From positions 1-64,000 of the forward strand of contig JAEWGW010000017.1 of NCBI GenBank assembly GCA_023388055.1: a stretch of 64,000 nucleotides of DNA. The letters run 5' to 3'. The stretch comes from Bacillota bacterium. Lineage in GTDB: Bacteria > Bacillota > Bacilli > Paenibacillales > NBRC-103111. The number at the start of each line of letters is the position of its first letter. The first letter of the stretch is position 1. Below the pieces are notes generated by a model. That model was not told where the DNA came from. It was given only the letters and a program-made list of their open reading frames with translations, and ran no database searches. Shown piece after piece: positions 7,782 to 16,082 of the stretch. The position numbers and the translations under genes were made by a program.

Positions 7782-8795
7782 ATGCAATTATCCGTTAAAA
7801 AAACCGCCCGCCCCGGCAAGCTGCTGGTGCTGGCTCTGACTCTGGCGCTTGCGGCTGCCGGCTGCGGCAAAACCTCCAACTCCGGCTCCGGGCAGGAGCG
7901 GGAGCTGACCGTGCTGCTGGACTGGTACCCCAACGCGGTGCATTCCTTTTTGTTCGCTGCGGAAAAAGAAGGCTACTTCAAGGAAGCGGGGCTGAAGGTG
8001 AAGCTGGAGACCCCGGCGGGCACGGACGACGCCGTGAAGCTGCTGGCTGCAGGTAAAGCTGATCTGGCGCTGAGCTATCAGACGGTTATTTCCATCTCCC
8101 GGGCGGAGGATATCCCCGTGGTGTCTCTGGCGGCCATTGTCCGCCATCCCTTGAACCAGCTGTTCGCTCTGGAGCAAAGTGGCATCCAACGCCCCAAGGA
8201 TCTGGAGGGAAAAAATATCGGCTATCCCTCCATTCCTCTGGATGAAGCGATTGTGAACACCATGGTGAAGGCGGACGGAGGAGACCCGGCCAAGGTGAAG
8301 TACACCGATATCGGCTGGGACCTGATTCCGGCCATGACCACCAAGAAGGTGGACGCCATTATCGGCGGTTATATCAACCATGAGAAGCTGCTGCTGGAGA
8401 AGGAGGGTGTGAAGCTGAGCACCCTGGACCCGGTGAAATACGGGGTTCCGGATTTTTATGAGCTGGTGCTGGCGTCCAGTGAGGATGGCTTGAAGAAAAA
8501 CCGCGAGGTGTACCAGAAATTCTGGGAGGCAGCCGCCAAGGGCTACGAATATACCGTGAAAAATCCCGAGGCGTCCCTGAAAAACCTGCTGGAGCAGCAA
8601 AACAAGGACTTCCCTCTGGACCCTGAGGTGGAGAAGAAGAGTCTGGATATCCTGCTTCCCTTGATGGATGCGGGCAAGGAACCCTTCGGCTCCCAAACGG
8701 AAGCCTCCTGGCAAAGGATCATCGACTGGCTGAACAATGCCGGGCAGCTCAAAAAAGCCCCTGCCGCCAAGGATGCCTTTACCAATCTTCAATAA
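7782..8795 (+). CDS. thiY: Substrate-binding lipoprotein for formylaminopyrimidine (ThiY, NMT1/THI5-like)
   Basis: This is the extracellular lipid-anchored receptor of the ThiXYZ importer. A signal peptide ends in the lipobox LAAAGC with the lipidated C28. The mature part begins with the NMT1/THI5 signature LDWYPNAVHSFLFAA and EGYFKEAGL, then GTDDAVKLLAAGKADLALSYQ in the first lobe and GYINHEKLLLE in the second. The 337-residue length fits the family. AGAAGGAGACG gives a good ribosome-binding site, and an intrinsic terminator follows 20 bases after the stop, closing the operon. Confidence 0.9.
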   Translation: MQLSVKKTARPGKLLVLALTLALAAAGCGKTSNSGSGQERELTVLLDWYPNAVHSFLFAAEKEGYFKEAGLKVKLETPAGTDDAVKLLAAGKADLALSYQTVISISRAEDIPVVSLAAIVRHPLNQLFALEQSGIQRPKDLEGKNIGYPSIPLDEAIVNTMVKADGGDPAKVKYTDIGWDLIPAMTTKKVDAIIGGYINHEKLLLEKEGVKLSTLDPVKYGVPDFYELVLASSEDGLKKNREVYQKFWEAAAKGYEYTVKNPEASLKNLLEQQNKDFPLDPEVEKKSLDILLPLMDAGKEPFGSQTEASWQRIIDWLNNAGQLKKAPAAKDAFTNLQ

Positions 8796-8814
8796 TAGAG
8801 GGATTCTCTTCAGA

Positions 8815-8840
8815 AGCCGGCAGCTGTTCGCCGGCTTTTT
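8815..8840 (+). terminator. Intrinsic terminator of the thi operon
   Basis: AGCCGGC (8815-8821) pairs with GCCGGCT (8830-8836), with an eight-base loop and a TTTTT run. It follows the thiY stop directly. Confidence 0.88.
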
Positions 8841-8895
8841 GCATTTCCCAGGCAATATTGTGGGACGTAAGTCCAGGGAGAGACGGCAGGCCGTT

Positions 8896-8984
8896 TATGC
8901 TATAATGATAGACGGTTTTGTGAAATGTGAGCCCTGAGCCCGGCAATCGGCAGCTATGTGTCCACGGGCGGCCGTGTTTTATTG
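8896..8984 (+). promoter_or_regulatory. Orphan extended -10 promoter followed by a weak terminator; possible short transcript
   Basis: TATGCTATAAT (8896-8906) is a strong extended -10 box without an evident -35. About 60 bases downstream, CACGG-GCGG-CCGTG (8963-8976) followed by TTTTATT could terminate a transcript of about 70 nt. No gene starts until 9351. The sequence between has no start codon with a ribosome-binding site. It could be a small RNA, or a promoter with a long leader for the 9351 gene. Confidence 0.3.
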
Positions 8985-9155
8985 CTAAGTGCATCTATTC
9001 TGCTCAAATTCCGTCTCCCCCTACACCCCAAATGTAAAAGTGCATCTATTTTCCGCTGCTGGGTAGATCTTGCTCATATCTAAGGAAAATAACTGCACTT
9101 TTGCAGGATAGATCGTAAAAATGAGATTTGATTACCTAATAGATGCACTTTTGCA
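8983..9155. repeat. Four-unit palindromic intergenic element, TGCATCTAT family
   Basis: The forward units TGCTAAGTGCATCTAT (8983) and TGTAAAAGTGCATCTAT (9033) face the inverted units ATAACTGCACTTTTGCA (9089) and ATAGATGCACTTTTGCA (9139). The inner arms are 40 bases apart and the inverted pair is 50 bases apart, exactly as in the TAACGGAC elements, although the sequence is unrelated. A degenerate fragment of the TAACGG family (CCGTGAGAGACGCTAT, then two CCGTTAGA) follows at about 9195-9262. Nothing else is seen in 9156-9350. Confidence 0.72.
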
Positions 9156-9350
9156 TTTCGGATGAGGATGTGAGTAGCATTTCTACGTGCGCGATCCGTG
9201 AGAGACGCTATCTCCCAAATAGAGGCTGTGGCCGCCGTTAGATTTTTATGGAGTCCGTTAGATTCCCTTGTGGCCTGGCGGCCATCACCCGCAGTGAAAG
9301 CGGGGCCGAAGAGGTGACACATTCGTATTAAATAAAGGAGGATACAGCCT

Positions 9351-9980
9351 ATGCCCCGTCCCGCCAAAAAGCGGCAGCTCTCCCTGGAGCTGTCCATTAC
9401 CTGGACCGCCGGCTGTGTACTGCTGCTTGTGGCCAACATGACCATCTTCCGGCAGCTGGATGCCAGTGTCGGCGATCCGTGGTTCAATTATATTCTGGGC
9501 GCAGCGATTCTGGTCCAGAGCCTCTACATCGGCATCCGCCTCTACCGCCTCCACGGCGAAATTGTCTACGCCAACTCCCAGATCGAACGGGTAGATGCCC
9601 TGGATGATACCGGCTTTGCCGAATACATAGCCCATGTGTGCGAAGGAGAAGGGTGGAGCAGCCAGATAGGCCGCTCCGCTGACGCCGGTACGATTCTTTA
9701 TCTGGAAAAAGCGGGCACCTGCCTGCAGGTGATTCTGCATACGGCCCGGCGGCGTCTGACTGGCGAGTATGTGGCCGCAGCGGCCAATACCCTGAACGAA
9801 TCGCCCCACCCGGCAGGAGAGGCGGAGCTGTGGTGTCTGGCGAATACCAGCTTTACGGAGCGTGCCAGGAAGTCGGCAGCTGATTATGGGCTGCGCCTGG
9901 TGGACCGGAAGGCGCTGATCCGGCGGCTGGCCAAAAGCGGCTCGGCGCCGTTCTTTCATAAAGCGGGCCGGCGGAAGTAA
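9351..9980 (+). CDS. Membrane protein with degenerate Mrr-type restriction-endonuclease domain
   Basis: The 209-residue protein has two membrane segments (about 14-33 and 45-64) and a cytosolic domain at 82-195 that follows the Mrr-cat layout: a short helix with FAEY, a central strand region, then LANTSFTERARKSAADYGLRLVDRKALIRRL, the typical C-terminal block. The catalytic (G)DxGxD reads ADAGTIL and the QxK reads QVI, so the second aspartate and the lysine are missing. I therefore expect no nuclease activity, perhaps a DNA- or nucleotide-binding role at the membrane. AAAGGAGG precedes ATG 9351. It stands alone between repeat DNA and the oxidase operon. The role is unknown. Confidence 0.65.
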   Translation: MPRPAKKRQLSLELSITWTAGCVLLLVANMTIFRQLDASVGDPWFNYILGAAILVQSLYIGIRLYRLHGEIVYANSQIERVDALDDTGFAEYIAHVCEGEGWSSQIGRSADAGTILYLEKAGTCLQVILHTARRRLTGEYVAAAANTLNESPHPAGEAELWCLANTSFTERARKSAADYGLRLVDRKALIRRLAKSGSAPFFHKAGRRK

Positions 9981-10066
9981 CGGGCGGCCTGTGATGGACT
10001 TCATAGCTGTGAAGTGGCCAAGCATGGTTGAATGATGATTATTTCGCATCCGGGAGGAGGCAGCCC

Positions 10067-10222
10067 ATGACGGATACCGAACGCAAGCCCGATCAGGCTG
10101 AAGACAACAAACGCAAGGAGGTTTCCCTGAAGGGAACCTTCGTTTCAGTTTTGCTGTTGGGAGGGTTTTTGGCCCTTACATGGCTGTTGGTCTTTATTCT
10201 GTTTTTATCGCGGAAAGGGTAA
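10067..10222 (+). CDS. Small membrane subunit of ba3-type cytochrome oxidase (subunit IIa-like)
   Basis: The 51-residue product has a charged N-terminal half (TDTERKPDQAED) and one hydrophobic helix (SVLLLGGFLALTWLLVFILF). Position before the genes for subunits II and I matches the subunit-IIa slot of ba3 oxidases. Start ATG 10067 is set by GGGAGGAGG at 10052-10060; the frame is open further upstream but has no such site. The family call depends mostly on gene order and topology, as the sequence is short. Confidence 0.65.
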   Translation: MTDTERKPDQAEDNKRKEVSLKGTFVSVLLLGGFLALTWLLVFILFLSRKG

Positions 10223-10274
10223 CAGCTTTCTTGGATGTCGGCTGCCTGCCGCGTATACGAAGGGAGCTTATTAG

Positions 10275-10748
10275 ATGCCCATACACCGTCTGGAGAAAAT
10301 CTGGTTAACCTTTGGCATTGCCATGCTGGCCGTTTTTCTGACGGTGCTGGGCATCGGCGCTTTTGCCATGGGAATGGAGCCGCCCGGAAGCCATGGGACC
10401 CATGCTGTAGATCCGGTAACAGTCAGCTCGGAGCCTCCTTTTGATAAGCCGGGGCTCGTCCAAATCGGGGATAATGAGTACAATGCTTATGTGCTGGCCT
10501 TTGCCTTCGGCTTCAGTCCGGTGGATATGGAGGTACCCCTGGGCGCCCGGATCCACTTTTATATTACCAGCCAGGATGCGGTGCACGGCTTCGCCATTCC
10601 CCGCACTACCGTGAATCTGATGGCGGTGCCCGGTGAAATCAACCACATGACCTATACCTTCGATAAACCGGGGGAATACCTGGTGCTGTGCAATGAATAT
10701 TGCGGGATCAGCCATGAATTGATGGCCACCCGGATTGTGGTGAAATAG
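10275..10748 (+). CDS. Cytochrome c oxidase subunit II, ba3 type (CuA centre)
   Basis: This subunit accepts electrons from cytochrome c through the binuclear CuA site on the outer face of the membrane. The 157-residue protein has one N-terminal membrane anchor (about 8-32) and a cupredoxin domain. The CuA ligands are complete: H104 in AVHGFAIP, then CNEYCGISHELM with C139, E141, C143, H147 and M150. A single transmembrane helix and short length are typical of ba3 (type B) oxidases rather than aa3. RBS AGGGAG precedes ATG 10275. Subunit I follows after 13 bases. Confidence 0.92.
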   Translation: MPIHRLEKIWLTFGIAMLAVFLTVLGIGAFAMGMEPPGSHGTHAVDPVTVSSEPPFDKPGLVQIGDNEYNAYVLAFAFGFSPVDMEVPLGARIHFYITSQDAVHGFAIPRTTVNLMAVPGEINHMTYTFDKPGEYLVLCNEYCGISHELMATRIVVK

Positions 10749-10761
10749 AGGGGGTGCCGGC

Positions 10762-12417
10762 GTGAGTTCCACCGTCCACAAAGGATCGATTGACCGCAGG
10801 GATGCATCCGTTGTCCTTGCATTTGTGCTGACTGCGTTTATGGCCCTTCTGATCGGCGGTCTCGCCGGGCTTCTCCAGGGTATGGCGCGGGGGATGAATC
10901 TGGCGCTGCCCTTCGGCATGAGCTATTACCAGCTGCTGACGGCACATGGAGTGCTGATGGCACTAATTTTCACTACATACTTCATTATCGGGTTTTTGCT
11001 GGCAGGCTGCTCGAAGGCCTTGGGTGGAGCTCTGCCCTCCCCGGCTCGGCGGCTGGCCTGGACGGGCTTTGGCCTGATGACGGTGGGAACTGTTCTTGGC
11101 ACCGTACTGATCCTGCTGGACCAGGCGACGGTGCTCTATACCTTTTATGCGCCAATGCAGGCTTCCCCCTGGTTCTACATCGCTCTGGTGCTGCTTGTGG
11201 CCGGAAGCTGGATGCCTGCTTTGGGCGTGTTCTATTGCCTGCGGGTCTGGAAACGCCGGAATCCCGGCGGGACTACGCCTCTCTTCCTGTTTATGTCGGC
11301 GGTTACCATGGCTCTGTGGATGGTAGCGACGCTGGGGGTCGCCTTCGAGGTGATCGCGTTGTTGATCCCTTGGTCCTTCGGCTGGGTGGACCGGGTGCAT
11401 GTAATGCTGTCGCGGACCCTGTTCTGGTATTTCGGCCATCCGCTGGTTTATTTTTGGCTGCTGCCCGCTTATATCTGCTGGTACACGGTCATTCCCAAGG
11501 TGATCGGCGGCAGGATATTCAGCGATCCGCTGGCCCGGCTTTCCTTTTTGCTGTTTCTTGTGTTCTCTGTTCCGGTGGGCTTTCACCATCAGCTGATGGA
11601 GCCGGGTATTCCAAGCATCTGGAAGTACATTCAGGTGGTGCTGACCTTTATGGTCATCATTCCTACTCTGACTACTGCCTTTTCCACCTTTGCCGTGTTT
11701 GAGCTGCGCGGCAGGGAGCTGGGGGCAAAGGGGCTGTTTGGCTGGCTGCGGCTCATGCCTTGGCGGGACGTCCGGTTTTTTGCCCCGTTTATGGGTATGC
11801 TGGCCTTTATCCCTGCCGGTGCAGGGGGCATCATCAATGCCTCCAACCAGATGAACGCGGTGGTTCATAACACATTGTGGGTGACGGGACATTTGCATCT
11901 GACAGTGGCAACAACGGTTGCGCTGACCTTTTTCGGCATCACCTATTGGCTGATCCCTTCGATTCTGGGAAAGCAGCTGACTCCGGGTATGCATCGATTG
12001 GGCCGGATCCAGACCGTGTTATGGCTGGTGGGGATGGTGTTTATGTCCGGCTCCATGCATACGGTGGGGCTGTTGGGCTCTCCCCGCCGCACAGCGTATA
12101 CCACCTATGGCGATCATCCGGACAGTGTGCTGTGGATGCCTTATTATGTAGCGATGGCGGTGGGCGGCACCATTCTTTTCGCAGGTGTGCTGCTGATGGT
12201 TGTCAATGTGGTCCGGCTGCTGAGGGCGCCAAGGGGAAGCACTGAATTTCCTGTTGCCGAATCTTCCGAGGGAGCCGCGCCTGCACCCCGTCTGTTCGAG
12301 CGCTGGGGCGTATGGATGGCGGTGGTGGTGCTGCTGATTCTGGTGGCATATGCCGTCCCCGTTATGGATATGGTGGTCAATCCGGTGCCGGGTTCACCGC
12401 CGGTGATAACTTGGTAG
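10762..12417 (+). CDS. Cytochrome c oxidase subunit I, ba3 type
   Basis: This is the catalytic subunit of a proton-pumping terminal oxidase with high oxygen affinity. The 551-residue polytopic protein shows the haem-copper ligands: H62 in TAHGVLM (low-spin haem), H226 and Y230 in FGHPLVYFWLLP (CuB and the cross-linked tyrosine), H275/H276 in GFHHQLMEPG (CuB) and H377/H379 in TGHLHLT (haems). The K-channel-type arrangement and lack of the aa3 D-channel motif fit type B. GTG 10762 follows AGAGGGGGTG. A terminator lies 44 bases after the stop. The Fnr gene nearby makes oxygen-dependent regulation plausible, but no Fnr site is evident at this operon. Confidence 0.92.
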   Translation: MSSTVHKGSIDRRDASVVLAFVLTAFMALLIGGLAGLLQGMARGMNLALPFGMSYYQLLTAHGVLMALIFTTYFIIGFLLAGCSKALGGALPSPARRLAWTGFGLMTVGTVLGTVLILLDQATVLYTFYAPMQASPWFYIALVLLVAGSWMPALGVFYCLRVWKRRNPGGTTPLFLFMSAVTMALWMVATLGVAFEVIALLIPWSFGWVDRVHVMLSRTLFWYFGHPLVYFWLLPAYICWYTVIPKVIGGRIFSDPLARLSFLLFLVFSVPVGFHHQLMEPGIPSIWKYIQVVLTFMVIIPTLTTAFSTFAVFELRGRELGAKGLFGWLRLMPWRDVRFFAPFMGMLAFIPAGAGGIINASNQMNAVVHNTLWVTGHLHLTVATTVALTFFGITYWLIPSILGKQLTPGMHRLGRIQTVLWLVGMVFMSGSMHTVGLLGSPRRTAYTTYGDHPDSVLWMPYYVAMAVGGTILFAGVLLMVVNVVRLLRAPRGSTEFPVAESSEGAAPAPRLFERWGVWMAVVVLLILVAYAVPVMDMVVNPVPGSPPVITW

Positions 12418-12460
12418 GGCGAGACTGCCTGCTATTGGAAGGCCGATTTCACCCGTTAAT

Positions 12461-12506
12461 AAGCTCCAGCTAGCCTTGTTTTTACAGGCGGCTGGAGCTT
12501 TTGTTT
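12461..12506 (+). terminator. Intrinsic terminator of the cytochrome oxidase operon
   Basis: AAGCTCCAGC (12461-12470) is perfectly complementary to GCTGGAGCTT (12491-12500), and the hairpin runs into TTTTGTTT. Confidence 0.85.
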
Positions 12507-12537
12507 ATCCGGTTCCGGCTGCCCAAATACCGGTTGT

Positions 12538-12611
12538 CCGAATATCCGAATATCGGGATACCTGGATACCTGGATACCTGGATACCCGGCTACCTGGATA
12601 CCCGGCTACCC
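12538..12611. repeat. 8-bp tandem repeat array
   Basis: Two units of CCGAATAT (12538-12553) are followed by seven units of GGATACCT and its variants GGATACCC and GGCTACCY (12556-12611). The unit length of eight is not a multiple of three, which argues against coding. It sits between the oxidase terminator and the next palindromic element. Confidence 0.8.
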
Positions 12612-12681
12612 GGGCTGCCACTTACCCGGCTTTCCGCTTACGCGATTGCCCGGTTACCGGTGCCCTACGACGGCGTTTGCC

Positions 12682-12864
12682 TAACGGACTGACGTTCCGT
12701 TATTTGCCTCAAAACGAGTGGTTTCCGAAACCAACGGACCGTGCATCCGTTATTCGGCGCAAAAAGAGTGGTTTGTAGGTGATACGGGCACAATAACGCC
12801 TCCTGTGTCCGCGAAATCGGCAAAAGCGCGAAAAAAGTAGAAATAACGGATCCCCTGTCCGTTA
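12682..12864. repeat. Four-unit palindromic intergenic element, copy 2 (TAACGGAC family)
   Basis: Forward units start at 12682 and 12732, inverted units at 12793 and 12843, ending GTCCGTTA at 12864. Each outer unit is itself a hairpin (TAACGGA-N7-TCCGTTA). Total length is 183 bp, the same as the copies at 16216 and 24070. From 12865 to 13208 the DNA is increasingly AT-rich and shows no gene. Confidence 0.85.
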
Positions 12865-13208
12865 GGAACAAGCCAACTATGGAGCAGCAGCTTCCTTCCC
12901 ACAACCGATGATGTTCTTCTTTATCTGCCGAAGAACATCCACCACTATTCCGGTCTATCGGGATCCTGAGGGAAGGGGGTAATGGACAATAAGGGAGTAA
13001 CGAATGAAAAAACAGGTCTGCAGCATGAAAAATCCATCAGCTAGTCCGATTTCCAGTATTTTCAATTTACTCATCCAAATCCGTATATGCAGCATAATTT
13101 AGACAAAATTACACGGTAATTCCGAACATTCGGAGCCATAGCATCGGAATAATAAAGATTTAACCTTCCATGTCACATTCTGGACAAAGTTTCACGTGAA
13201 AACGAATG

Positions 13209-13223
13209 ATGAAAACGCAATCA
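13209..13223 (+). promoter_or_regulatory. Candidate CcpA site (cre) upstream of adhE
   Basis: ATGAAAACGCAATCA matches every fixed position of the WTGNAANCGNWNNCW consensus. It lies about 90 bases upstream of the predicted adhE transcription start. A second, imperfect match (ATGTAAGCGTTTGTA, 13248-13262) is next to the -35 box. A carbon-source input to a fermentation gene is reasonable, but the site is unproven. Confidence 0.45.
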
Positions 13224-13266
13224 ATTGTCAAAATAAAATCTTTTTAATGTAAGCGTTTGTACACTC

Positions 13267-13295
13267 TTTACGAATGCAAAAAGTTTAGCTATAAT
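13267..13295 (+). promoter_or_regulatory. Sigma-A promoter of adhE
   Basis: TTTACG (13267-13272), a 17-base spacer and TATAAT (13290-13295) predict a start near 13302 and a leader of about 170 nt. A second -10-like TAAAAT (13352-13357) lies downstream, with the first Fnr-like palindrome centred about 42 bases before its expected start, the activating position for Fnr. Two promoters are therefore possible. Confidence 0.6.
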
Positions 13296-13310
13296 CAGAA
13301 TCATCAAAGG

Positions 13311-13356
13311 GTTGTGAAATTATTCACGTAAAAGTTGTGAAATTATTCACGTAAAA
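13311..13356 (+). promoter_or_regulatory. Tandem Fnr/Rex-type operators in the adhE leader
   Basis: A 23-bp sequence is perfectly duplicated (13311-13333 and 13334-13356). Each copy holds TTGTGAAATTATTCACG. This matches both the Fnr palindrome TGTGA-N6-TCACA (9 of 10 fixed bases) and the Rex palindrome TTGTGAA-N4-TTCACAA (all but the last bases). adhE is a classical Rex target, and an Fnr gene is encoded 0.5 kb beyond adhE, so either or both regulators may act here. Confidence 0.7.
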
Positions 13357-13393
13357 TCGTATCAAACTTCACACTAGTTTTTACCAGTTCAAT

Positions 13394-13416
13394 ATGATAC
13401 TGTGATAAGTATCATA
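13394..13416 (+). promoter_or_regulatory. Third Fnr-like palindrome / hairpin in adhE leader
   Basis: ATGATAC (13394-13400) and GTATCAT (13409-13415) form a perfect inverted repeat. Overlapping it, TGTGATAAGTATCATA (13401-13416) matches TGTGA-N6-TCACA at 9 of 10 bases. TTTCACGTGAAA (13190-13201) is a further palindrome upstream. These could be weaker operators or an RNA hairpin. Confidence 0.4.
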
Positions 13417-13472
13417 CTAACGTGAAGCATTCGACATAACCCAGAATATAGCTCTAGGAGGCGGAGATTAAC

Positions 13473-16076
13473 ATGGCAGTTAAAGAAACCAAGTTAAAAG
13501 AGCAGATGTCGGTTCAAGAACAAGTGGATCTTCTGGTTTCCCGCGCAAAGCAAGCCTATCAAGAGTACATGAAGCTGGATCAGGCGCAAATCGACAAGAT
13601 CGTTCAAGAAATGGCGCTTGCCGGGCTTGACAAGCATATGTATCTGGCTAAGCTGGCAGTGGAAGAAACCGGCCGCGGCGTGTACGAAGACAAGATCACC
13701 AAGAACATTTTTGCAACGGAATATATCTATCACAGCATCAAGTACGAAAAAACCGTCGGTGTTATTGAAGAGAACCCGTACGAAAACTTCAAGAAGGTTG
13801 CTGAGCCTGTAGGTGTTGTTGCAGGTGTAACTCCCGTAACCAACCCGACTTCGACTGCCATGTTTAAATCCATTATCTCTGCCAAAACCCGGAACCCGAT
13901 TATCTTTGCCTTCCATCCCTCCGCTCAAAAATGTTCTTCCGCAGCGGCTAAGGTGCTTCTGGATGCAGCAGTAGCTAACGGCGCTCCGCAGCACGCAATC
14001 CAATGGATTGAAGCTCCTTCTATTGAAGCAACCAACCTGCTGATGAACCACCCGGGTGTGTCCCTGATCCTGGCTACTGGCGGTCCTGGCATGGTGAAGG
14101 CTGCTTACAGCACAGGCAAACCTGCTCTGGGCGTAGGCGCAGGCAACGTGCCCGCATTCATCGAGAAAACAGCAAACATTGCGCAAGCAGTTAACGATAT
14201 TATCCTGTCCAAATCCTTCGACAACGGCATGATTTGCGCATCCGAGCAAGCCGTCATCATCGAAGAGCCGATCTATGAAGTAACCAAGAAGTGCTTCGCC
14301 GACCAAGGCTGCTACTTCCTGAACCCGCAAGAAATCGAGCAGCTGACCAAGCTGGCCATCAACCTTGAGAAATGTGCCGTTAACCCGGTAATCGTCGGCC
14401 AATCCGCCGTGAAGATCGCCGAGATGGCTGGCCTGAAGGTTCCTGCCAACACCAAGATCCTGATCGCTGAAATCAGCGGCGTGGGCACCAAGTTCCCGCT
14501 GTCTGCCGAGAAGCTGTCCCCGATCCTGGCTTGCTACAAGGTAAAGACTGCAGAGCAAGGCATCGAACGCGCGGCTGAAGTGGTTGCATTCGGCGGCATG
14601 GGCCACAGCTCCGCGATCCACTCCAATGATCAAGACGTGATCACTGCTTTCGCAAACCGTCTGCAAACCGGCCGTGTTATCGTCAACTCTCCTTCCACAC
14701 ACGGCGCTATCGGCGACATTTACAATACGAATCTGCCTTCCTTGACTTTGGGCTGCGGCTCCTACGGCGGAAACTCGACTTCCTCCAACGTAACTGCAGT
14801 TAACCTAATCAATGTGAAAAGGGTGGCGTACCGTACTGTGAATATGCAATGGTTTAAGGTACCGCCGAAGATTTACTTCGAAAAGGGTGCAACTCAATAC
14901 CTGTCCAAGATGCCGGACATTTCCCGCATCGCAATCATTACTGACCCGATGATGGTGAAATTCGGTTATGTAGAGAAGATCGAGTATTACCTGCGCAAGC
15001 GCCAAAACCCGGTTTATGTGGAAGTGTTCTCTGAGGTTGAGCCCGATCCTTCCGTTGAAACGGTAGAACGCGGCCGCGCTATGATGGAACGTTTTCAGCC
15101 GGACTGCATTATCGCACTGGGCGGCGGCTCCGCAATGGACGCAGCTAAAGCCATGTGGCTGTTCTTCGAATATCCGGACACCGACTTCTCTGCTATCAAG
15201 CAAAAGTTCATGGATATCCGCAAACGGATCTACAAATACCCCCGTCTGGGCAAAAAGGCCAAGTTTGTGGCCATCCCGACTACTTCGGGTACCGGTTCGG
15301 AGGTAACCTCCTTCGCGGTTATCACCGACAAGAATGCAGGCAACACCAAGTATCCGCTGGCTGACTATGAGCTGACTCCGGACGTAGCTATCATTGACCC
15401 GGAATATGTGCTGACACTGCCGAAGGGCCTTGTTGCCGATACCGGTATGGACGTTCTGACTCATGCCATCGAAGCATATGTGTCCATCATGGCTAACGAT
15501 TACACGGACGGCCTGGCTATGAAGGCTATCCAGCTGGTATTCGAAAACATCGAGAAATCCTATGCCGGTGATCCGGTTGCCCGCGAAAGAATGCATAATG
15601 CATCCACTATCGCAGGTATGGCGTTCTCCAATGCCTTCCTGGGCATCAACCACAGCTTGGCCCACAAATGGGGCGCTGAATTCCATACGCCGCACGGACG
15701 GACCAACGCCATCCTGATGCCATATGTTATCCGCTACAATGCAACCAAACCGACGAAGTTCGCTTCGTTCCCGAAATATGACCACTTCATCGCCGACCAG
15801 CGTTATGCCGAAATCGCGCGTGTTCTGGGGCTGCCTGCTGCAACCACTGAGCAAGCCATCGACAGCCTGATCAAGGCTATCCAAGGTCTGAATAAGAAGC
15901 TGAACCTGCCTGCAACCTTCGAGGAAGCCGGTATTGATGCGAAGGAATTTGAAGCCAAGGTTGACTATCTGGCTGACCGCGCCTTCGAAGACCAATGCAC
16001 CACAGCCAACCCGAGAATGCCGCTGGTTACCGAGCTGGCCGACATCTACCGCAAGGCTTTCTACGGCAAGGAGTAA
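13473..16076 (+). CDS. adhE: Bifunctional acetaldehyde-CoA/alcohol dehydrogenase AdhE
   Basis: AdhE reduces acetyl-CoA to acetaldehyde and then ethanol, reoxidising two NADH during fermentation; it forms spirosomes in the cytosol. The 867-residue protein has an N-terminal aldehyde dehydrogenase half (residues about 1-440, catalytic C255 in GMICASEQAVI), a linker, and a C-terminal iron alcohol dehydrogenase half (IALGGGSAMDAAK near 548, IPTTSGTGSEVT, and the iron-binding histidine block NHSLAHKWGAEFHTPHGR near 725-745). RBS AGGAGGCGG precedes ATG 13473. Codon use is biased and less GC-rich than its neighbours, as in highly expressed genes. Regulation by redox and oxygen is suggested by the tandem palindromes upstream. 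Confidence 0.97.
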   Translation: MAVKETKLKEQMSVQEQVDLLVSRAKQAYQEYMKLDQAQIDKIVQEMALAGLDKHMYLAKLAVEETGRGVYEDKITKNIFATEYIYHSIKYEKTVGVIEENPYENFKKVAEPVGVVAGVTPVTNPTSTAMFKSIISAKTRNPIIFAFHPSAQKCSSAAAKVLLDAAVANGAPQHAIQWIEAPSIEATNLLMNHPGVSLILATGGPGMVKAAYSTGKPALGVGAGNVPAFIEKTANIAQAVNDIILSKSFDNGMICASEQAVIIEEPIYEVTKKCFADQGCYFLNPQEIEQLTKLAINLEKCAVNPVIVGQSAVKIAEMAGLKVPANTKILIAEISGVGTKFPLSAEKLSPILACYKVKTAEQGIERAAEVVAFGGMGHSSAIHSNDQDVITAFANRLQTGRVIVNSPSTHGAIGDIYNTNLPSLTLGCGSYGGNSTSSNVTAVNLINVKRVAYRTVNMQWFKVPPKIYFEKGATQYLSKMPDISRIAIITDPMMVKFGYVEKIEYYLRKRQNPVYVEVFSEVEPDPSVETVERGRAMMERFQPDCIIALGGGSAMDAAKAMWLFFEYPDTDFSAIKQKFMDIRKRIYKYPRLGKKAKFVAIPTTSGTGSEVTSFAVITDKNAGNTKYPLADYELTPDVAIIDPEYVLTLPKGLVADTGMDVLTHAIEAYVSIMANDYTDGLAMKAIQLVFENIEKSYAGDPVARERMHNASTIAGMAFSNAFLGINHSLAHKWGAEFHTPHGRTNAILMPYVIRYNATKPTKFASFPKYDHFIADQRYAEIARVLGLPAATTEQAIDSLIKAIQGLNKKLNLPATFEEAGIDAKEFEAKVDYLADRAFEDQCTTANPRMPLVTELADIYRKAFYGKE

Positions 16077-16082
16077 TATAAA

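Noticed and set aside
13311..13356. Assigning the tandem palindromes to Rex alone
   Set aside because: The same bases match the Fnr consensus equally well and fnr is adjacent, so a single-regulator label is not justified.
13494..15995. Two minus-strand frames of about 400 codons across adhE
   Set aside because: They are shadows of the strong codon bias in adhE, with no start signals of their own.
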